From Levilactobacillus koreensis JCM 16448 (GTDB lineage: Bacteria; Bacillota; Bacilli; Lactobacillales; Lactobacillaceae), in NCBI RefSeq assembly GCF_001435525.1, contig NZ_AZDP01000112.1:1-64000 (forward strand): 64,000 nucleotides of DNA. The letters are read 5' to 3'. The notes under the pieces were generated by a model that was not told the origin of the DNA, made no database searches, and was given only the letters and a program-made list of their open reading frames with translations. Numbering within the stretch: the first letter of the stretch is position 1; each line of letters starts with the position of its first letter. Both the position numbers and the translations under genes were made by a program. This document shows positions 47,128 through 55,815 of the stretch, in pieces.

Positions 47128-47174
47128 CACGTTGTATGATGGCTTAGTTGTATTTTAAGAACGAAATTTACCCC

Positions 47175-47242
47175 GCCCTAGCCAATCGTAAGTCGTGTCA
47201 AGGAAAACGGATTTTTTCCGAGTCTCACGAGGCACTAGGGCG
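47175..47242 (+). promoter_or_regulatory. Structured 5' leader of the DEAD-box helicase gene
   Basis: CGCCCTAG (about 47175) pairs with CTAGGGCG (about 47235), enclosing GGAAAACGG/TTTTTTCC-type pairing. It lies just before the AGGAGG of cshA and could tie helicase synthesis to RNA folding, as proposed for other cold-induced helicase genes. This is inference from structure. Confidence 0.45.
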
Positions 47243-47269
47243 ACGTACTCATTTAGGAGGAAATTATTT

Positions 47270-48859
47270 TTGAAGTTTAAAGAACTGGGTCTTTCCGATG
47301 ACCTACTGAAAGCAGTTACGACAGCAGGTTACGAGGAAGCGACCCCAATTCAAGCCGAGACAATCCCCATGGTTTTGGCTGGTCAAGATGTGATTGGACA
47401 AGCCCAAACCGGGACTGGGAAGACTGCGGCCTTCGCCTTACCTATCTTGGAAAAGATTGATAAGAGTAACGAAAATGTTCAGGCGTTGGTGGTTTCTCCA
47501 ACACGGGAACTCGCTATCCAAACCCAAGAAGAAATTTATAAATTAGGCCGGAACGAACGGGCTAACGTCCAAGTCGTTTACGGTGGGGCTGACATTCGTC
47601 GCCAAATCAAATCCTTAAAGAACCACCCGCAAGTGGTTGTTGGGACCCCGGGTCGTTTATTGGATCACATTCGTCGTCACACGTTGAAGCTCGACCACGT
47701 CCAAATGTTAGTCTTGGACGAAGCCGACGAAATGTTAAACATGGGTTTCTTGGATGATATTGAAGACATCATCAAACAATTGCCAGTAGAACGTCAAACG
47801 ATGCTCTTCTCCGCAACGATGCCTCCCGAAATTAAGCGGGTGGGTGTTCAATTCATGCAAGATCCTAAGCACGTGAAGATTAAGGCTAAAGAATTAACGA
47901 CCGACTTGATCGATCAATTCTACGTCCGTTCCCGTGACTTTGAAAAGTTTGATGTGATGACGCGTTTCTTCGACGTCCAATCACCAGACTTGACCATTGT
48001 CTTCACACGGACGAAGCGCCGGGTCGACGAAATTTCCAGTGGGTTACAAGCCCGCGGTTATAACGCTGCCGGTATTCATGGTGATTTGACGCAAAAGCGC
48101 CGGACACAAATCATGAACGAATTCCGTCACGGTCAATTGGATATCCTGGTCGCAACCGATGTGGCTGCCCGTGGGATTGACATTAACGACGTGACCCACG
48201 TTTACAACTACGATATTCCTCAAGATCCAGATAGTTACGTTCACCGTGTCGGCCGTACTGGTCGTGCCGGGAAGCATGGGGTCTCCATGACTTTTGTGAC
48301 GCCTAACGAAATGGACTACTTGCGTGAAATCGAAAAGCTGACGAAGGTGCGCATGCTGCCTTTGAAGCCACCTTCGGATGAAGAAGCTTTGGTGAGCCAA
48401 TTAGGCGCAGCCAAGGACAAGGTTACCGAACTGGTCAACAAGACGGATACCGAAAAGTTTGCGAAGACGGCTGAAGGCCTGTTGAGCGAATTCGATGCCG
48501 AAGACTTAGTTGCCGCTCTTTTGAACGACTTAACTAAGGATGACAGCAACCAGGTTCCCGTTAAGATCACGCCAGAACGACCACTGCCTAAGCGCGGTGG
48601 CAAACGTCATGGCGGTGGCGGTTACCATCATGGTGGCGGCAACCGGCGTGGTGGCAATGGTGGCGGCGGTTACCGCGGTCATCGGAGCAACGACTCACGC
48701 GGCGGCCGTGGTGGCTCACGTTCCCACGATTCGCGCAATCATGATTCACATGACTCACGTAGTCATGGCGATAACCGAAATCGTCGTAGTAACGGCAGCA
48801 ACGGTGGTCGGCGTAACGAAGGTGGAAGCCGCGGCTTCACCATTCGGAAGAAAGACTAG
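47270..48859 (+). CDS. cshA: DEAD-box RNA helicase CshA
   Basis: The 529-residue helicase has the Q motif (GYEEATPIQAETIPM), Walker A AQTGTGKTAAF, PTRELAIQ, the DEAD box LDEADEML, SAT and a helicase C domain ending HRVGRTGRAGKHG. A CshA-like dimer domain follows, then a long Gly/Arg/His/Ser-rich RNA-binding tail (about 440-529, RRGGNGGGG-type repeats). It unwinds structured RNA and is part of the RNA degradosome in Bacillota. The start is TTG 47270, giving the usual MKFKELGLSD; AGGAGGA lies 9 nt before it, and the longer frame from 47195 lacks a site. Confidence 0.93.
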   Translation: MKFKELGLSDDLLKAVTTAGYEEATPIQAETIPMVLAGQDVIGQAQTGTGKTAAFALPILEKIDKSNENVQALVVSPTRELAIQTQEEIYKLGRNERANVQVVYGGADIRRQIKSLKNHPQVVVGTPGRLLDHIRRHTLKLDHVQMLVLDEADEMLNMGFLDDIEDIIKQLPVERQTMLFSATMPPEIKRVGVQFMQDPKHVKIKAKELTTDLIDQFYVRSRDFEKFDVMTRFFDVQSPDLTIVFTRTKRRVDEISSGLQARGYNAAGIHGDLTQKRRTQIMNEFRHGQLDILVATDVAARGIDINDVTHVYNYDIPQDPDSYVHRVGRTGRAGKHGVSMTFVTPNEMDYLREIEKLTKVRMLPLKPPSDEEALVSQLGAAKDKVTELVNKTDTEKFAKTAEGLLSEFDAEDLVAALLNDLTKDDSNQVPVKITPERPLPKRGGKRHGGGGYHHGGGNRRGGNGGGGYRGHRSNDSRGGRGGSRSHDSRNHDSHDSRSHGDNRNRRSNGSNGGRRNEGGSRGFTIRKKD

Positions 48860-48881
48860 TTTTAACTAAAATTGATTAGAA

Positions 48882-48916
48882 GGGTCCTCACTCATGGCAT
48901 TGGGTGAGGGCTTTTT
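48882..48916 (+). terminator. Terminator after cshA
   Basis: CCTCACTCA pairs with TGGGTGAGG and is followed by CTTTTT. Confidence 0.8.
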
Positions 48917-48930
48917 GTGTATAAGAGAGT

Positions 48931-49411
48931 GGAGCGAGGCGCTTAGGTTCTGAGCATTAACGGGAAAAGAGCTTCTGTTCGGCAGAGTCGAGCAGGAGCT
49001 CTTTTCGTGTTAAGCGCAGGAACCTGCCTCGCGGAACTCGTTTCGGAAGCTGCCAGGACCGGGATATAGTGGCGAGAGACGGTTTAACCGTAATTGTTTT
49101 AGCAAACGGAATATATAAAAACCAGTCCGGTACTTATTGGGGCTAAGCGGAGGGAGTTGCCCTGTGGTGCACGTTTCAGAAGCCGCCAGGACCAGGAGAT
49201 AGTGGCGAGAGACATTTTAACTGTAATTGTTTTAGCAAGTATAAAAAAGAAGAACATCCGAGCAGAAGCTCTTTTCGTGTTAAGCGCAGGAACCTGTCTC
49301 GCGGAACTCGTTTCGGAAGCCGCCAGGACCAGGATATAGTGGCGAGAGATATTTTAACTGTAATTGTTTTAGCAAATGGAATATATATAAACCGGTCCGG
49401 CACTTACTGGA
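48931..49411. repeat. Structured tandem repeat D1/D2
   Basis: A direct repeat of about 150 nt (48991-49140 and 49261-49411) is roughly 90% identical by eye: AGCTCTTTTCGTGTTAAGCG, GCGGAACTCGTTTCGGAAG, ATATAGTGGCGAGAGA, GTAATTGTTTTAGCAAA. A third partial copy of the core (GCCAGGACCAGGAGATAGTG) begins at 49173. The first copy contains a hairpin AGAGCTTCTG/CAGGAGCTCT (48968-49002) inside GCGAGGC/GCCTCGC arms. Related structure occurs at 53292-53372. No gene is supported; frames across it lack sites. Confidence 0.75.
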
Positions 49412-49630
49412 GTTAAAGCAAGGTCAGCAGTATCTCATAGCATGCGTAAAAAAATAAAAATCTTTTCAAGCCACTAAATCCCCACCAAATAGGCATTTCT
49501 CAATCAAGTTCACACTATAAACACATTTTGGACAAAAATATTTAGTTGCATTCTCCACACCATCATGATATTATTCTCTTATCGAATTGATACGAATAAA
49601 CTTATGACAACCAAAATGGAGGAATTACTC
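49412..49630. other. Spacer upstream of the baeRF-type gene
   Basis: AT-rich with no gene. It presumably contains the promoter; TATTATTCTC near 49569 is a weak -10 candidate. Confidence 0.35.
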
Positions 49631-50776
49631 ATGGCCAACAACTTCGACTTACACGCTGCACTGACGCTTGCCACTAAGCCTGGTCCATTTGTCACCATGA
49701 CTCTGCCCATTACTGGGATTCCGGCGACTGATCGGACTCAATTCAAAAGTTTACTACAGGCCGGCCGTAACCGGTTAGCCGAGGTTGCCCCCAACAGAGC
49801 GTGGGGCGCCTACGCCGAAGCCTTCGAACCGTTTAACCACGGTCCGTTAACTAACGGGAGTGCTGCTGGCCTGTTGATTATGGCTGGACCAACCGCCAGT
49901 TACCACTACTGGTTGCACACGCCAGTTTCAGCGACGATTACGGTCACTTACCAGCCGAATGTCCTACCGATTTTACAGGCGCGAGACCAGACTAGCGATT
50001 ACGACCTGCTATTACTGGGGCGTGATGCGTTCGAACTGGCACAGGTCCGCAATGGTCGTGCAGAGCTAGTCAATTTACCATTAGACGCGCCAGAAACATT
50101 AGAACAGGCGTTGGGTGACGAGTTACGTGATCGTGGTCGTTGGCAACGATCCGCCGGCGAACACACTCATTACAGCGGGACTGGCTCCTTGGATTCAGCC
50201 CGGGCCGCCGATCAGCGGAATTACTTTATGATGGTCGATGCCTACGTGACGCAACACTTTTCCAATGTGGACCAGGTGCCACTCATCCTAGTTGCCAGCG
50301 CCAGTGAGCAAGGGAACTTCCGGAAATTGTCGCAAAATGCTTACTTGGACGCTACCGTGAGAGTCGTTCAGGGCCCTAATTTAGCAGCAGCCAACCAAAC
50401 CCTGGCGGCGTTAACGGTCAACGTGAGTGATCAACGTCATCTGCAAGCGACACACATCAGAAAAGACGCGTACGCCAAGGCCCGGCAAGGTGAGCGGGTC
50501 GTGCAAGACCTCGGTCCGTTAGCCACCGCCGCAGTTCAAGGTCAACTGGAGAAATTATGGTTGCGTGATGATGCCTTTCAACCGGGACACCTGGCTGAGA
50601 AGGGTGAAATCATGACGGCGACGGCGCTCAGTCGGCAGAACAACCTGTACAACGATCTGGCACTGCTTGTCAGCAAGCTGGGTGGTCAGGTGCAGGTCTT
50701 GCCAGCTGATGCAATGCCAACCAGTAGCCCGGTAGCAGCCCAGCTGCGGCTACGGGCAGCGGTGACGCACCACTAA
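49631..50776 (+). CDS. Bacterial archaeo-eukaryotic release factor (baeRF)-like protein
   Basis: The 381-residue protein shows the order of segments seen in bacterial aeRF1-like proteins. There is an N-terminal domain (FVTMTLPI to FEPF). A central YDLLLLGRDAFELAQVRNGRAELVNLPLDAPETLEQAL resembles the strand pair followed by L-P-x-x-P-x-S-L-E-x-A-L in these proteins. Then come HYSGTGS, YFMMVDAYVTQHF and PLILVASASEQGNFRKLSQNAYL, and a C-terminal half with the remaining core. Family members are predicted ribosome-associated factors, possibly rescuing or inactivating ribosomes; none is well characterised here. ATG 49631 follows GGAGG at 8 nt; the frame begins earlier at 49565. Confidence 0.65.
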   Translation: MANNFDLHAALTLATKPGPFVTMTLPITGIPATDRTQFKSLLQAGRNRLAEVAPNRAWGAYAEAFEPFNHGPLTNGSAAGLLIMAGPTASYHYWLHTPVSATITVTYQPNVLPILQARDQTSDYDLLLLGRDAFELAQVRNGRAELVNLPLDAPETLEQALGDELRDRGRWQRSAGEHTHYSGTGSLDSARAADQRNYFMMVDAYVTQHFSNVDQVPLILVASASEQGNFRKLSQNAYLDATVRVVQGPNLAAANQTLAALTVNVSDQRHLQATHIRKDAYAKARQGERVVQDLGPLATAAVQGQLEKLWLRDDAFQPGHLAEKGEIMTATALSRQNNLYNDLALLVSKLGGQVQVLPADAMPTSSPVAAQLRLRAAVTHH

Positions 50777-50791
50777 ACGTGACATAAATGG

Positions 50792-50824
50792 GAGAGACGA
50801 GACGGTGAGCTCGCCTCTCTTTTC
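50792..50824 (+). terminator. Terminator after the baeRF-like gene
   Basis: GAGAGACGAG pairs with CTCGCCTCTC around ACGGTGAG and is followed by TTTTC. Confidence 0.7.
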
Positions 50825-50971
50825 TGTTGGTTGGGCGATGTGTCGTCAGAATTTCCGTCAATTGATTGTTTTAGTTTAGGTTATGTTTTGCCGTAACCGG
50901 TAAGTTCGTCAACTGTAATGACGTTTGCTGTGCTAAAATATTAGCTAGACATTATAGGAGAGGTGAACACC

Positions 50972-51334
50972 ATGATCTATGGAACCGGCATTGATATTAC
51001 GGATCTCGCACGTGTGGCTGCGGTAGTCGAGCGGCAACCCCAGTTTCTGGCGAAAGTTTTGACGTCAGGGGAGTTGGCAGATTACCAGCATTTGAGTGGT
51101 CAACGCGCGGTCGAATTCATTGCTGGCCGGTGGTCGGCGAAGGAGTCTTACGGGAAAGCCATGGGGACCGGGATTGGCAAGACGGTCGGCTTTCAAGACG
51201 TTGAAATTCGCGATAACGCCGCCGGTAAACCAATGGTGCTCCGCCAGCCGTTTGGGGGAATTGCCCACGTGTCCATTTCACATACGGCCACGCTGGTCAT
51301 GACGCAGGTCATCCTAGAAAGAGGGAAATCGTAA
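50972..51334 (+). CDS. acpS: Holo-[acyl-carrier-protein] synthase
   Basis: The 120-residue enzyme transfers 4'-phosphopantetheine from CoA to acyl carrier protein. The metal-binding Asp8 is in [11 protein letters not shown], and the second motif [17 protein letters not shown] holds the Glu/Lys pair (near 58-62); a late segment HVSISHT completes the fold. ATG 50972 is used (AGGAGAGG 9 nt upstream); GTG 50963 is too near the site. Its stop codon overlaps the alr start by one base, the acpS-alr pairing conserved in Bacillota. Confidence 0.95.
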   Translation: MIYGTGIDITDLARVAAVVERQPQFLAKVLTSGELADYQHLSGQRAVEFIAGRWSAKESYGKAMGTGIGKTVGFQDVEIRDNAAGKPMVLRQPFGGIAHVSISHTATLVMTQVILERGKS

Positions 51335-52458
51335 TGGTAGTTGGGGTACACCGGCCAACGCAATTGGTGATCGATCGCCAGGCGTTACGGGAAAATATTT
51401 GTGCAGAGGTCAACCGGTTAGAGGGTGACTGTGAATTGTTTATGGTGGTTAAGGCCAATGGTTATGGCCATGGCGCTATTCAAGTGGCGCAGGCAGCTAA
51501 GGATGCCGGGGCCAGTGGCTTTTGTGTTGCCATTTTAGACGAAGCACTGGAGTTACGAGCAGCGGGCTTCAATGAGCCCATCTTGATTCTAGGTGTTACG
51601 GAGCCGGCAGATGCCCCGTTGATGGCCCGGGAGAAGATTTCGGCCACTGTTGCGGCGACCGACTGGCTGATTGACGCTGATCGATACTTGGCACTGGCAA
51701 AGGAAGACCAACCACTGCGGGTTCATCTGGGGTTGGATACTGGGATGGGCCGCATCGGGTTCCGGACGCCAGCCACTTTGAAGACTGGAATCGACTTTAT
51801 GGGGTCGAATGCTGACCACATTTTATTTGAAGGAATCTTCACACACTTCTCGACGGCGGATGATCCCGATGACGCTTATTTCAAAAAACAAGTGGCTAAT
51901 TGGCAAAAATTGGTGGGGTCACTGAAAAAACGGCCACGTTATGTCCACGTGTCAAATTCCGCAACGAGTCTTTGGCATGCGGCCTGCAACGACAATCTGG
52001 TGCGTTTTGGGGTCGCCGGTTACGGCTTGAATCCTTCTGGAACGGCCATTGCGGAACCTTATCCCTTACAACCAGCCATGAGTTTGACGAGTCAACTGGT
52101 TCATTGTAAAGAGTTACAGCCTGGCGATTCCGTGAGCTACGGAGCGACCTATACCGCTCAACAGGCCGAATGGGTGGGAACGGTTCCTATTGGTTATGCG
52201 GATGGTTACGAACGCCGTTTACAGGGGTTCCATGTCCTAGTAGATGGCCAAGCTTGTGAAATTATCGGCCGCGTATGTATGGACCAATTGATGGTTCGGT
52301 TGCCCAAAGAGTATCACCGGGGAACTAAGGTCACACTGGTCGGTCGAGATGGTGCGGCAGCGATTAGTTTGCAAGATATTGCGGATTATTGTGGAACGAT
52401 TCATTACGAGATTGCTTGTGGATTCACAAGTCGTCTACCTCGTTACTATCTCAATTAA
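51334..52458 (+). CDS. alr: Alanine racemase
   Basis: The 374-residue PLP enzyme makes D-alanine for peptidoglycan and teichoic acids. Lys40 in [10 protein letters not shown] forms the Schiff base; the second catalytic residue is the Tyr in [10 protein letters not shown] (about 265-275). The barrel and C-terminal beta domains are complete, ending [14 protein letters not shown]. It overlaps acpS by one base and is followed by a small gene and mazF, the alr-mazEF order common in Bacillota. Confidence 0.96.
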   Translation: MVVGVHRPTQLVIDRQALRENICAEVNRLEGDCELFMVVKANGYGHGAIQVAQAAKDAGASGFCVAILDEALELRAAGFNEPILILGVTEPADAPLMAREKISATVAATDWLIDADRYLALAKEDQPLRVHLGLDTGMGRIGFRTPATLKTGIDFMGSNADHILFEGIFTHFSTADDPDDAYFKKQVANWQKLVGSLKKRPRYVHVSNSATSLWHAACNDNLVRFGVAGYGLNPSGTAIAEPYPLQPAMSLTSQLVHCKELQPGDSVSYGATYTAQQAEWVGTVPIGYADGYERRLQGFHVLVDGQACEIIGRVCMDQLMVRLPKEYHRGTKVTLVGRDGAAAISLQDIADYCGTIHYEIACGFTSRLPRYYLN

Positions 52459-52544
52459 TTTACACCAGTTAATGTGTTCGGAATGCGCGTTTCGTGGTAA
52501 ACTGTATATTAGTCGAGAGTAATTAATATTTTAGGAGGGTTATC

Positions 52545-52772
52545 ATGATCCGTTCTCAACAATTAGAACGACCACATTTACGGTTACACATCCCTCGCAG
52601 GGACCGGCTTCAAGCATTGGTTCCCCTGCGGTCGGCAGCAGCCCGCAAACTAGATTTAATTGTCGGGTACCAGGCGATGGCCCTCATTAATCAAGATATT
52701 GCCCGGGCGTTTACACCGTGTGAAGAAGAAGCAGAACGGTGCTTAACGCAGTATCGGCGCGCAGAACATTAA
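52545..52772 (+). CDS. Small protein in the antitoxin position upstream of mazF
   Basis: The 75-residue protein starts MIRSQQLERPHLRLHIPRRD, is rich in Arg and His, then predicted helical (LQALVPLRSAAARKLDLIVGYQAMALINQDIARAF) with an acidic patch CEEEAERC. It occupies the place of the EndoAI/MazE antitoxin, 39 nt before mazF, with AGGAGG upstream. Yet it lacks an evident ribbon-helix-helix or AbrB signature, so it may be a divergent antitoxin or an unrelated small protein. Its two cysteines bracket the acidic patch. Confidence 0.7.
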   Translation: MIRSQQLERPHLRLHIPRRDRLQALVPLRSAAARKLDLIVGYQAMALINQDIARAFTPCEEEAERCLTQYRRAEH

Positions 52773-52811
52773 ATTTAAACTCAAATATTTGTAGATAGGG
52801 GATGGCGGCCC

Positions 52812-53198
52812 ATGGCCCGTGTTGAAGTCAAACGCGGTGACGTTTTCTTTGCCGACCTCTCACCAGTCGTTGGTTCGGAGCAGGGTGGCATGCGCCCCGT
52901 TTTAATTATCCAGAACAACGTGGGAAATCACTATAGTCCAACCGTAATTGTGGCGGCAATCACCGCCCGGATCGAGAAGCCGAAGATGCCAACTCATGTT
53001 GGCATCTCGGCAGCTCGAACCGGAATTGAGCGGGATTCCGTCATTTTGCTTGAACAGATCCGTACGATCGACAAGCAACGGTTAAAGGACCAAGTGACCC
53101 ATTTGGACGTTAAGACCATGGCGGCGGTTGACGCCGCACTCGCAACTAGCATCGGGTTGGTGGAAAAGTCAAAGAAGAAAAAGGCACCACGTACATAG
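52812..53198 (+). CDS. mazF: MazF/NdoA-type endoribonuclease toxin
   Basis: The 128-residue protein opens [30 protein letters not shown], the signature of chromosomal MazF/EndoA enzymes, and continues [20 protein letters not shown] and [21 protein letters not shown]. Family members cut mRNA at U-rich pentanucleotides such as UACAU (established for Bacillus EndoA). A basic C-terminal tail ([10 protein letters not shown]) is somewhat longer than usual. A GGGGATGG site precedes ATG 52812. Location after alr is conserved. Confidence 0.93.
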   Translation: MARVEVKRGDVFFADLSPVVGSEQGGMRPVLIIQNNVGNHYSPTVIVAAITARIEKPKMPTHVGISAARTGIERDSVILLEQIRTIDKQRLKDQVTHLDVKTMAAVDAALATSIGLVEKSKKKKAPRT

Positions 53199-53291
53199 CA
53201 GCAGCCTTGAAATGACCGGTATAAAGTGGCGGTTGTTTTGACGAGTAATTTAAATCATAACTAAGCGGTCTGGCGGATTTGTCAGAGAGTG

Positions 53292-53460
53292 TCGCGAGAT
53301 GCTTAGGACGAAGAAAAGGAGCTCTGTTCGGTAAAGTCGAACAGAGCTCCTTTTGTGGGACGTCTAGGAATCTCGTTGTGTTAATGCTCGCCGGTTAAGC
53401 ACTTTTGGGCACGCATTTTAAGCAAGCAAAAGAGTCTGAGAAAAGTCCCAGACTCCTTTG
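53292..53460. repeat. Structured repeat D3 with terminator-like end
   Basis: AAAAGGAGCTCTGTTCG (53314-53330) pairs perfectly with 53338-53354, a 17-bp hairpin; GAGAT/ATCTC arms lie outside. The design matches repeat D1, where the corresponding outer arms are different but also complementary. It ends with GAGTCTGAGAAAAGTCCCAGACTCC (53436-53455), which could terminate both mazF and the convergent CBS gene. Confidence 0.7.
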
Positions 53461-53468
53461 TTTGCTAA

Positions 53469-54110
53469 CTAGTTTTCGTGGCGTAAGTCTTCGATTTCAG
53501 GAACGTGGAATTCCTTGCGTTCGAGGGCCTTTACGATGCGGTCTAATTTTTCTTCGTCGACTTCAGCGGGCAGAGTGAACATGGTCCGATGAACCAGTTC
53601 GCCTTCCTGCGCGTCCAGGCTGATGACACTGGCAATCGACGTGTACTTGGTGATGATCTTGGCCATGCCAGCTAGATCACCACGTTCACCGGCGGAGACC
53701 ACCGTGATCACGTAACTTCCAATGTTGACGTTCCAAGATTGAGAAAGCATATCCATCAAGCGTGTATGCGTCAAGATACCGTAGAAGGCATTCTTGTCGT
53801 CTAACACGGCAATGTAAGGCAAATCCTTGATGGAGAAGAAAACGTTGAAGAAGGCCGCGTTAACGGAAATAAACTTCGTGGCGTTCTTCAGCAATGACGT
53901 CACCGGGAGCTGCATATCGCCGCCCCGGGACTTATGGCGATAAATGTGCATTTTATAGATGTTCCCCCGGAAAATCTGGCCGGTTTCATCTAGGATCGGC
54001 ACACACCGATAACCAGAATCTTCCAAGACCTTTAAGGCTTGTTCCAAGGTAACGTCCTCGCGAACCGTAACTAAACGTTCTTTCGGTTTCACTAGGGATT
54101 TTAGCAGCAT
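53469..54110 (-). CDS. CBS-ACT domain protein, CbpA-like (predicted cyclic-di-AMP binding)
   Basis: The 213-residue protein has two CBS motifs (about 1-60, DVTLEQALKVLEDSGYRCVPILDE..., and 75-130, FFSIKDLPYIAVLDDKNAFYGILTHTRLMDM). An ACT-like C-terminal part follows (about 140-205, VITVVSAGERGDLAGMAKIITKYTSIASVISLDA). This CBS2-ACT arrangement and length match CbpA-type cyclic-di-AMP binding proteins of Bacillota; binding is inferred. A conserved linker DMQLPVTSLLKNATKFI joins the CBS pair. AGGAGG lies before ATG 54110. Confidence 0.8.
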   Translation of the reverse strand: MLLKSLVKPKERLVTVREDVTLEQALKVLEDSGYRCVPILDETGQIFRGNIYKMHIYRHKSRGGDMQLPVTSLLKNATKFISVNAAFFNVFFSIKDLPYIAVLDDKNAFYGILTHTRLMDMLSQSWNVNIGSYVITVVSAGERGDLAGMAKIITKYTSIASVISLDAQEGELVHRTMFTLPAEVDEEKLDRIVKALERKEFHVPEIEDLRHEN

Positions 54111-54245
54111 AGCTGACGACCTCCTAAAATTAGAAACTTCTAATAATCTTTCCTAATAATACCATATTTCCGGGTCCGCTGGTAGTCATTTTCCAGTAAA
54201 AGCGTGTTAAAATGAGAGAAAGATTTAGGCAAGGAGGGTGGTCAC

Positions 54246-54365
54246 GTGAAGACGCCGCATGACCCGCAGGATAAGCCGATTATTACGAAAAAGTGGCTGT
54301 ATTGGACGGTTGCCGCATTCGTGGCGATCATTGTGTTGTTGGCAATTGGACTAGCCTTAAAGTAA
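54246..54365 (+). CDS. 39-residue single-pass membrane peptide
   Basis: A short gene missed by usual length limits: GTG 54246 follows AAGGAGGG at 9 nt and encodes a basic/polar N terminus (KTPHDPQDKPIITKKW) and one membrane helix (WTVAAFVAIIVLLAIGLAL). The strong site, promoter-like TTAAAATGAG upstream and a clean terminator 8 nt downstream support it. Divergent from the CBS gene. Function unknown. Confidence 0.65.
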   Translation: MKTPHDPQDKPIITKKWLYWTVAAFVAIIVLLAIGLALK

Positions 54366-54373
54366 ATTAACGC

Positions 54374-54415
54374 AAAAGTTGCGGCACCCGGTAAGCGGGA
54401 ACCGCAACTTTTTTA
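54374..54415. terminator. Bidirectional terminator between the small peptide and the L,D-transpeptidase
   Basis: AAAAGTTGCGG pairs with CCGCAACTTTT, with an inner CACCCG/CGGGAA pairing; T runs face both directions. Confidence 0.85.
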
Positions 54416-54423
54416 GATTTCTA

Positions 54424-55812
54424 TTAGAAGACGATAACTGGTGTGCCGACGCTAACGTTTTCGTAGACCGACTTGATCTTCGAAGGTGGCGTGTTGACAC
54501 AACCATGTGAGCCATGCTTCTTGTACCACGTTCCACCGTACTCTGGTTGCCATGGCGAATCATGAATCCCAACGCCGGTATCATCGATCGGCATCCAGTA
54601 CTTCACTTTGGAAGCATAGCTGGATCCGTTATCATTTTTACCGCGCAGTGTCGTATTTCGTTGTTTACTCCAGATGACCCAGACACCAGTTGGCGTGTGG
54701 TGGGCGTTAGTTGGTAATCCAGTCACAATGTCGGTAGAAACGACGACTTTTCCGTTCTTGTAAACCCACATGTGTTGGTTCTGTTTATCAACTTCGACGT
54801 ACGAGTTGCCGATATCGGTTCCGCTATTGTGGTAACCGCTACCTTGGATCGTTGGCGTCCGGTCCATGCCTTTGCCGGCAAGAACCAATTTACTGAGAAT
54901 CGGCGTTTCAGACTTGACTTTAATGCTCCAACCGTAAAGCCCAGCCTTAACTTTGACCGTGCCGCGCTTAGTCGACTTGAAGGTCCGCGTCTTGTTAATG
55001 GTTCCATATTTGCTGCTGAGTTTAGTCAAGTAGTCCTTGACCAGATCCGTCTTGGTCGTTAGTTTACCGTTTTTAAACGTCAACCAACTGGCCAGAGTTG
55101 CGGCTGGAATGGTAATCTTGTGACCACTCAACTTGTAGGTGTAAGTCTGCTTGGTGATGTTCTCAGCCTTTTTCTCGGCAGTCTTGAACGCCGCAGATTT
55201 AGTGGTGACATCGGGCTTCAAGTAGTCCTTAGAAACGTCGACGGTGGTGTTGCCTTTTTCAATGGCCAGCGTGATCGACTTGGCAACCTTAGCGGCGTCG
55301 AGTTGATTACCGGTATGCGCTCTGGTCGTCACGTACTCACCGTCATGGTAAGTAAACGTGGCATCCGTGGGAGCGGTTCTGGTCTTGTTGGCTTTCGTCG
55401 AAATTTCCTTGGCAAGCGCTTGAACACTTTGTTGATTTTCGTTGCTAGCGTTGAGTTCGATGCTGTCCGCGGTCGCCGTGGTGACGTGAACGGGCCAGCT
55501 CCAAATGTTTTGCTTGGCAATTAATTGCTTCAGAGCAGCTTGTGAGGTAACTTTTAAGTTAACTCGCTGCGTCTTGAAAGTAGAGACGGTCTCGCTGCCA
55601 TCGTTGAGTGTCAGCTGCTGGTTTTTCAACGCTGATTTCAACTTTGTGGCGGCTTGACTGGCGGTACTTCCGCCAACGTTAACTCCGGCGATTTCGGTAT
55701 CCTTAAAGAAGACCTGCGCCGAAGAGTAGTGTAAAGCTTGTCCAACGTAAATGGCTCCGACCGCGACGATGGCGGTGGCAAGACCAATCACGAAGGCTTT
55801 TCGTTTCTTCAT
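54424..55812 (-). CDS. L,D-transpeptidase with YkuD catalytic domain
   Basis: The 462-residue protein is predicted secreted but membrane-anchored: an N-terminal helix (AFVIGLATAIVAVGAIYVG), then two peptidoglycan-binding-like domains (about 60-320, PF12229-like), and a C-terminal YkuD domain with GVGIHDSPWQPEYG and the catalytic SHGCVNTP (Cys near 442). Such enzymes form or remodel L,D cross-links or attach proteins to peptidoglycan. Two consecutive ATG codons begin the gene (55815 and 55812); 55812 is used because its distance from AGGAGG is better. It is transcribed as a single gene on the minus strand with a shared terminator. Confidence 0.93.
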   Translation of the reverse strand: MKKRKAFVIGLATAIVAVGAIYVGQALHYSSAQVFFKDTEIAGVNVGGSTASQAATKLKSALKNQQLTLNDGSETVSTFKTQRVNLKVTSQAALKQLIAKQNIWSWPVHVTTATADSIELNASNENQQSVQALAKEISTKANKTRTAPTDATFTYHDGEYVTTRAHTGNQLDAAKVAKSITLAIEKGNTTVDVSKDYLKPDVTTKSAAFKTAEKKAENITKQTYTYKLSGHKITIPAATLASWLTFKNGKLTTKTDLVKDYLTKLSSKYGTINKTRTFKSTKRGTVKVKAGLYGWSIKVKSETPILSKLVLAGKGMDRTPTIQGSGYHNSGTDIGNSYVEVDKQNQHMWVYKNGKVVVSTDIVTGLPTNAHHTPTGVWVIWSKQRNTTLRGKNDNGSSYASKVKYWMPIDDTGVGIHDSPWQPEYGGTWYKKHGSHGCVNTPPSKIKSVYENVSVGTPVIVF

Positions 55813-55815
55813 CAT

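Noticed and set aside
48931-49411. CRISPR array
   Set aside because: The repeated unit is about 150 nt with two to three copies and no unique spacers of regular length; no cas genes are present.
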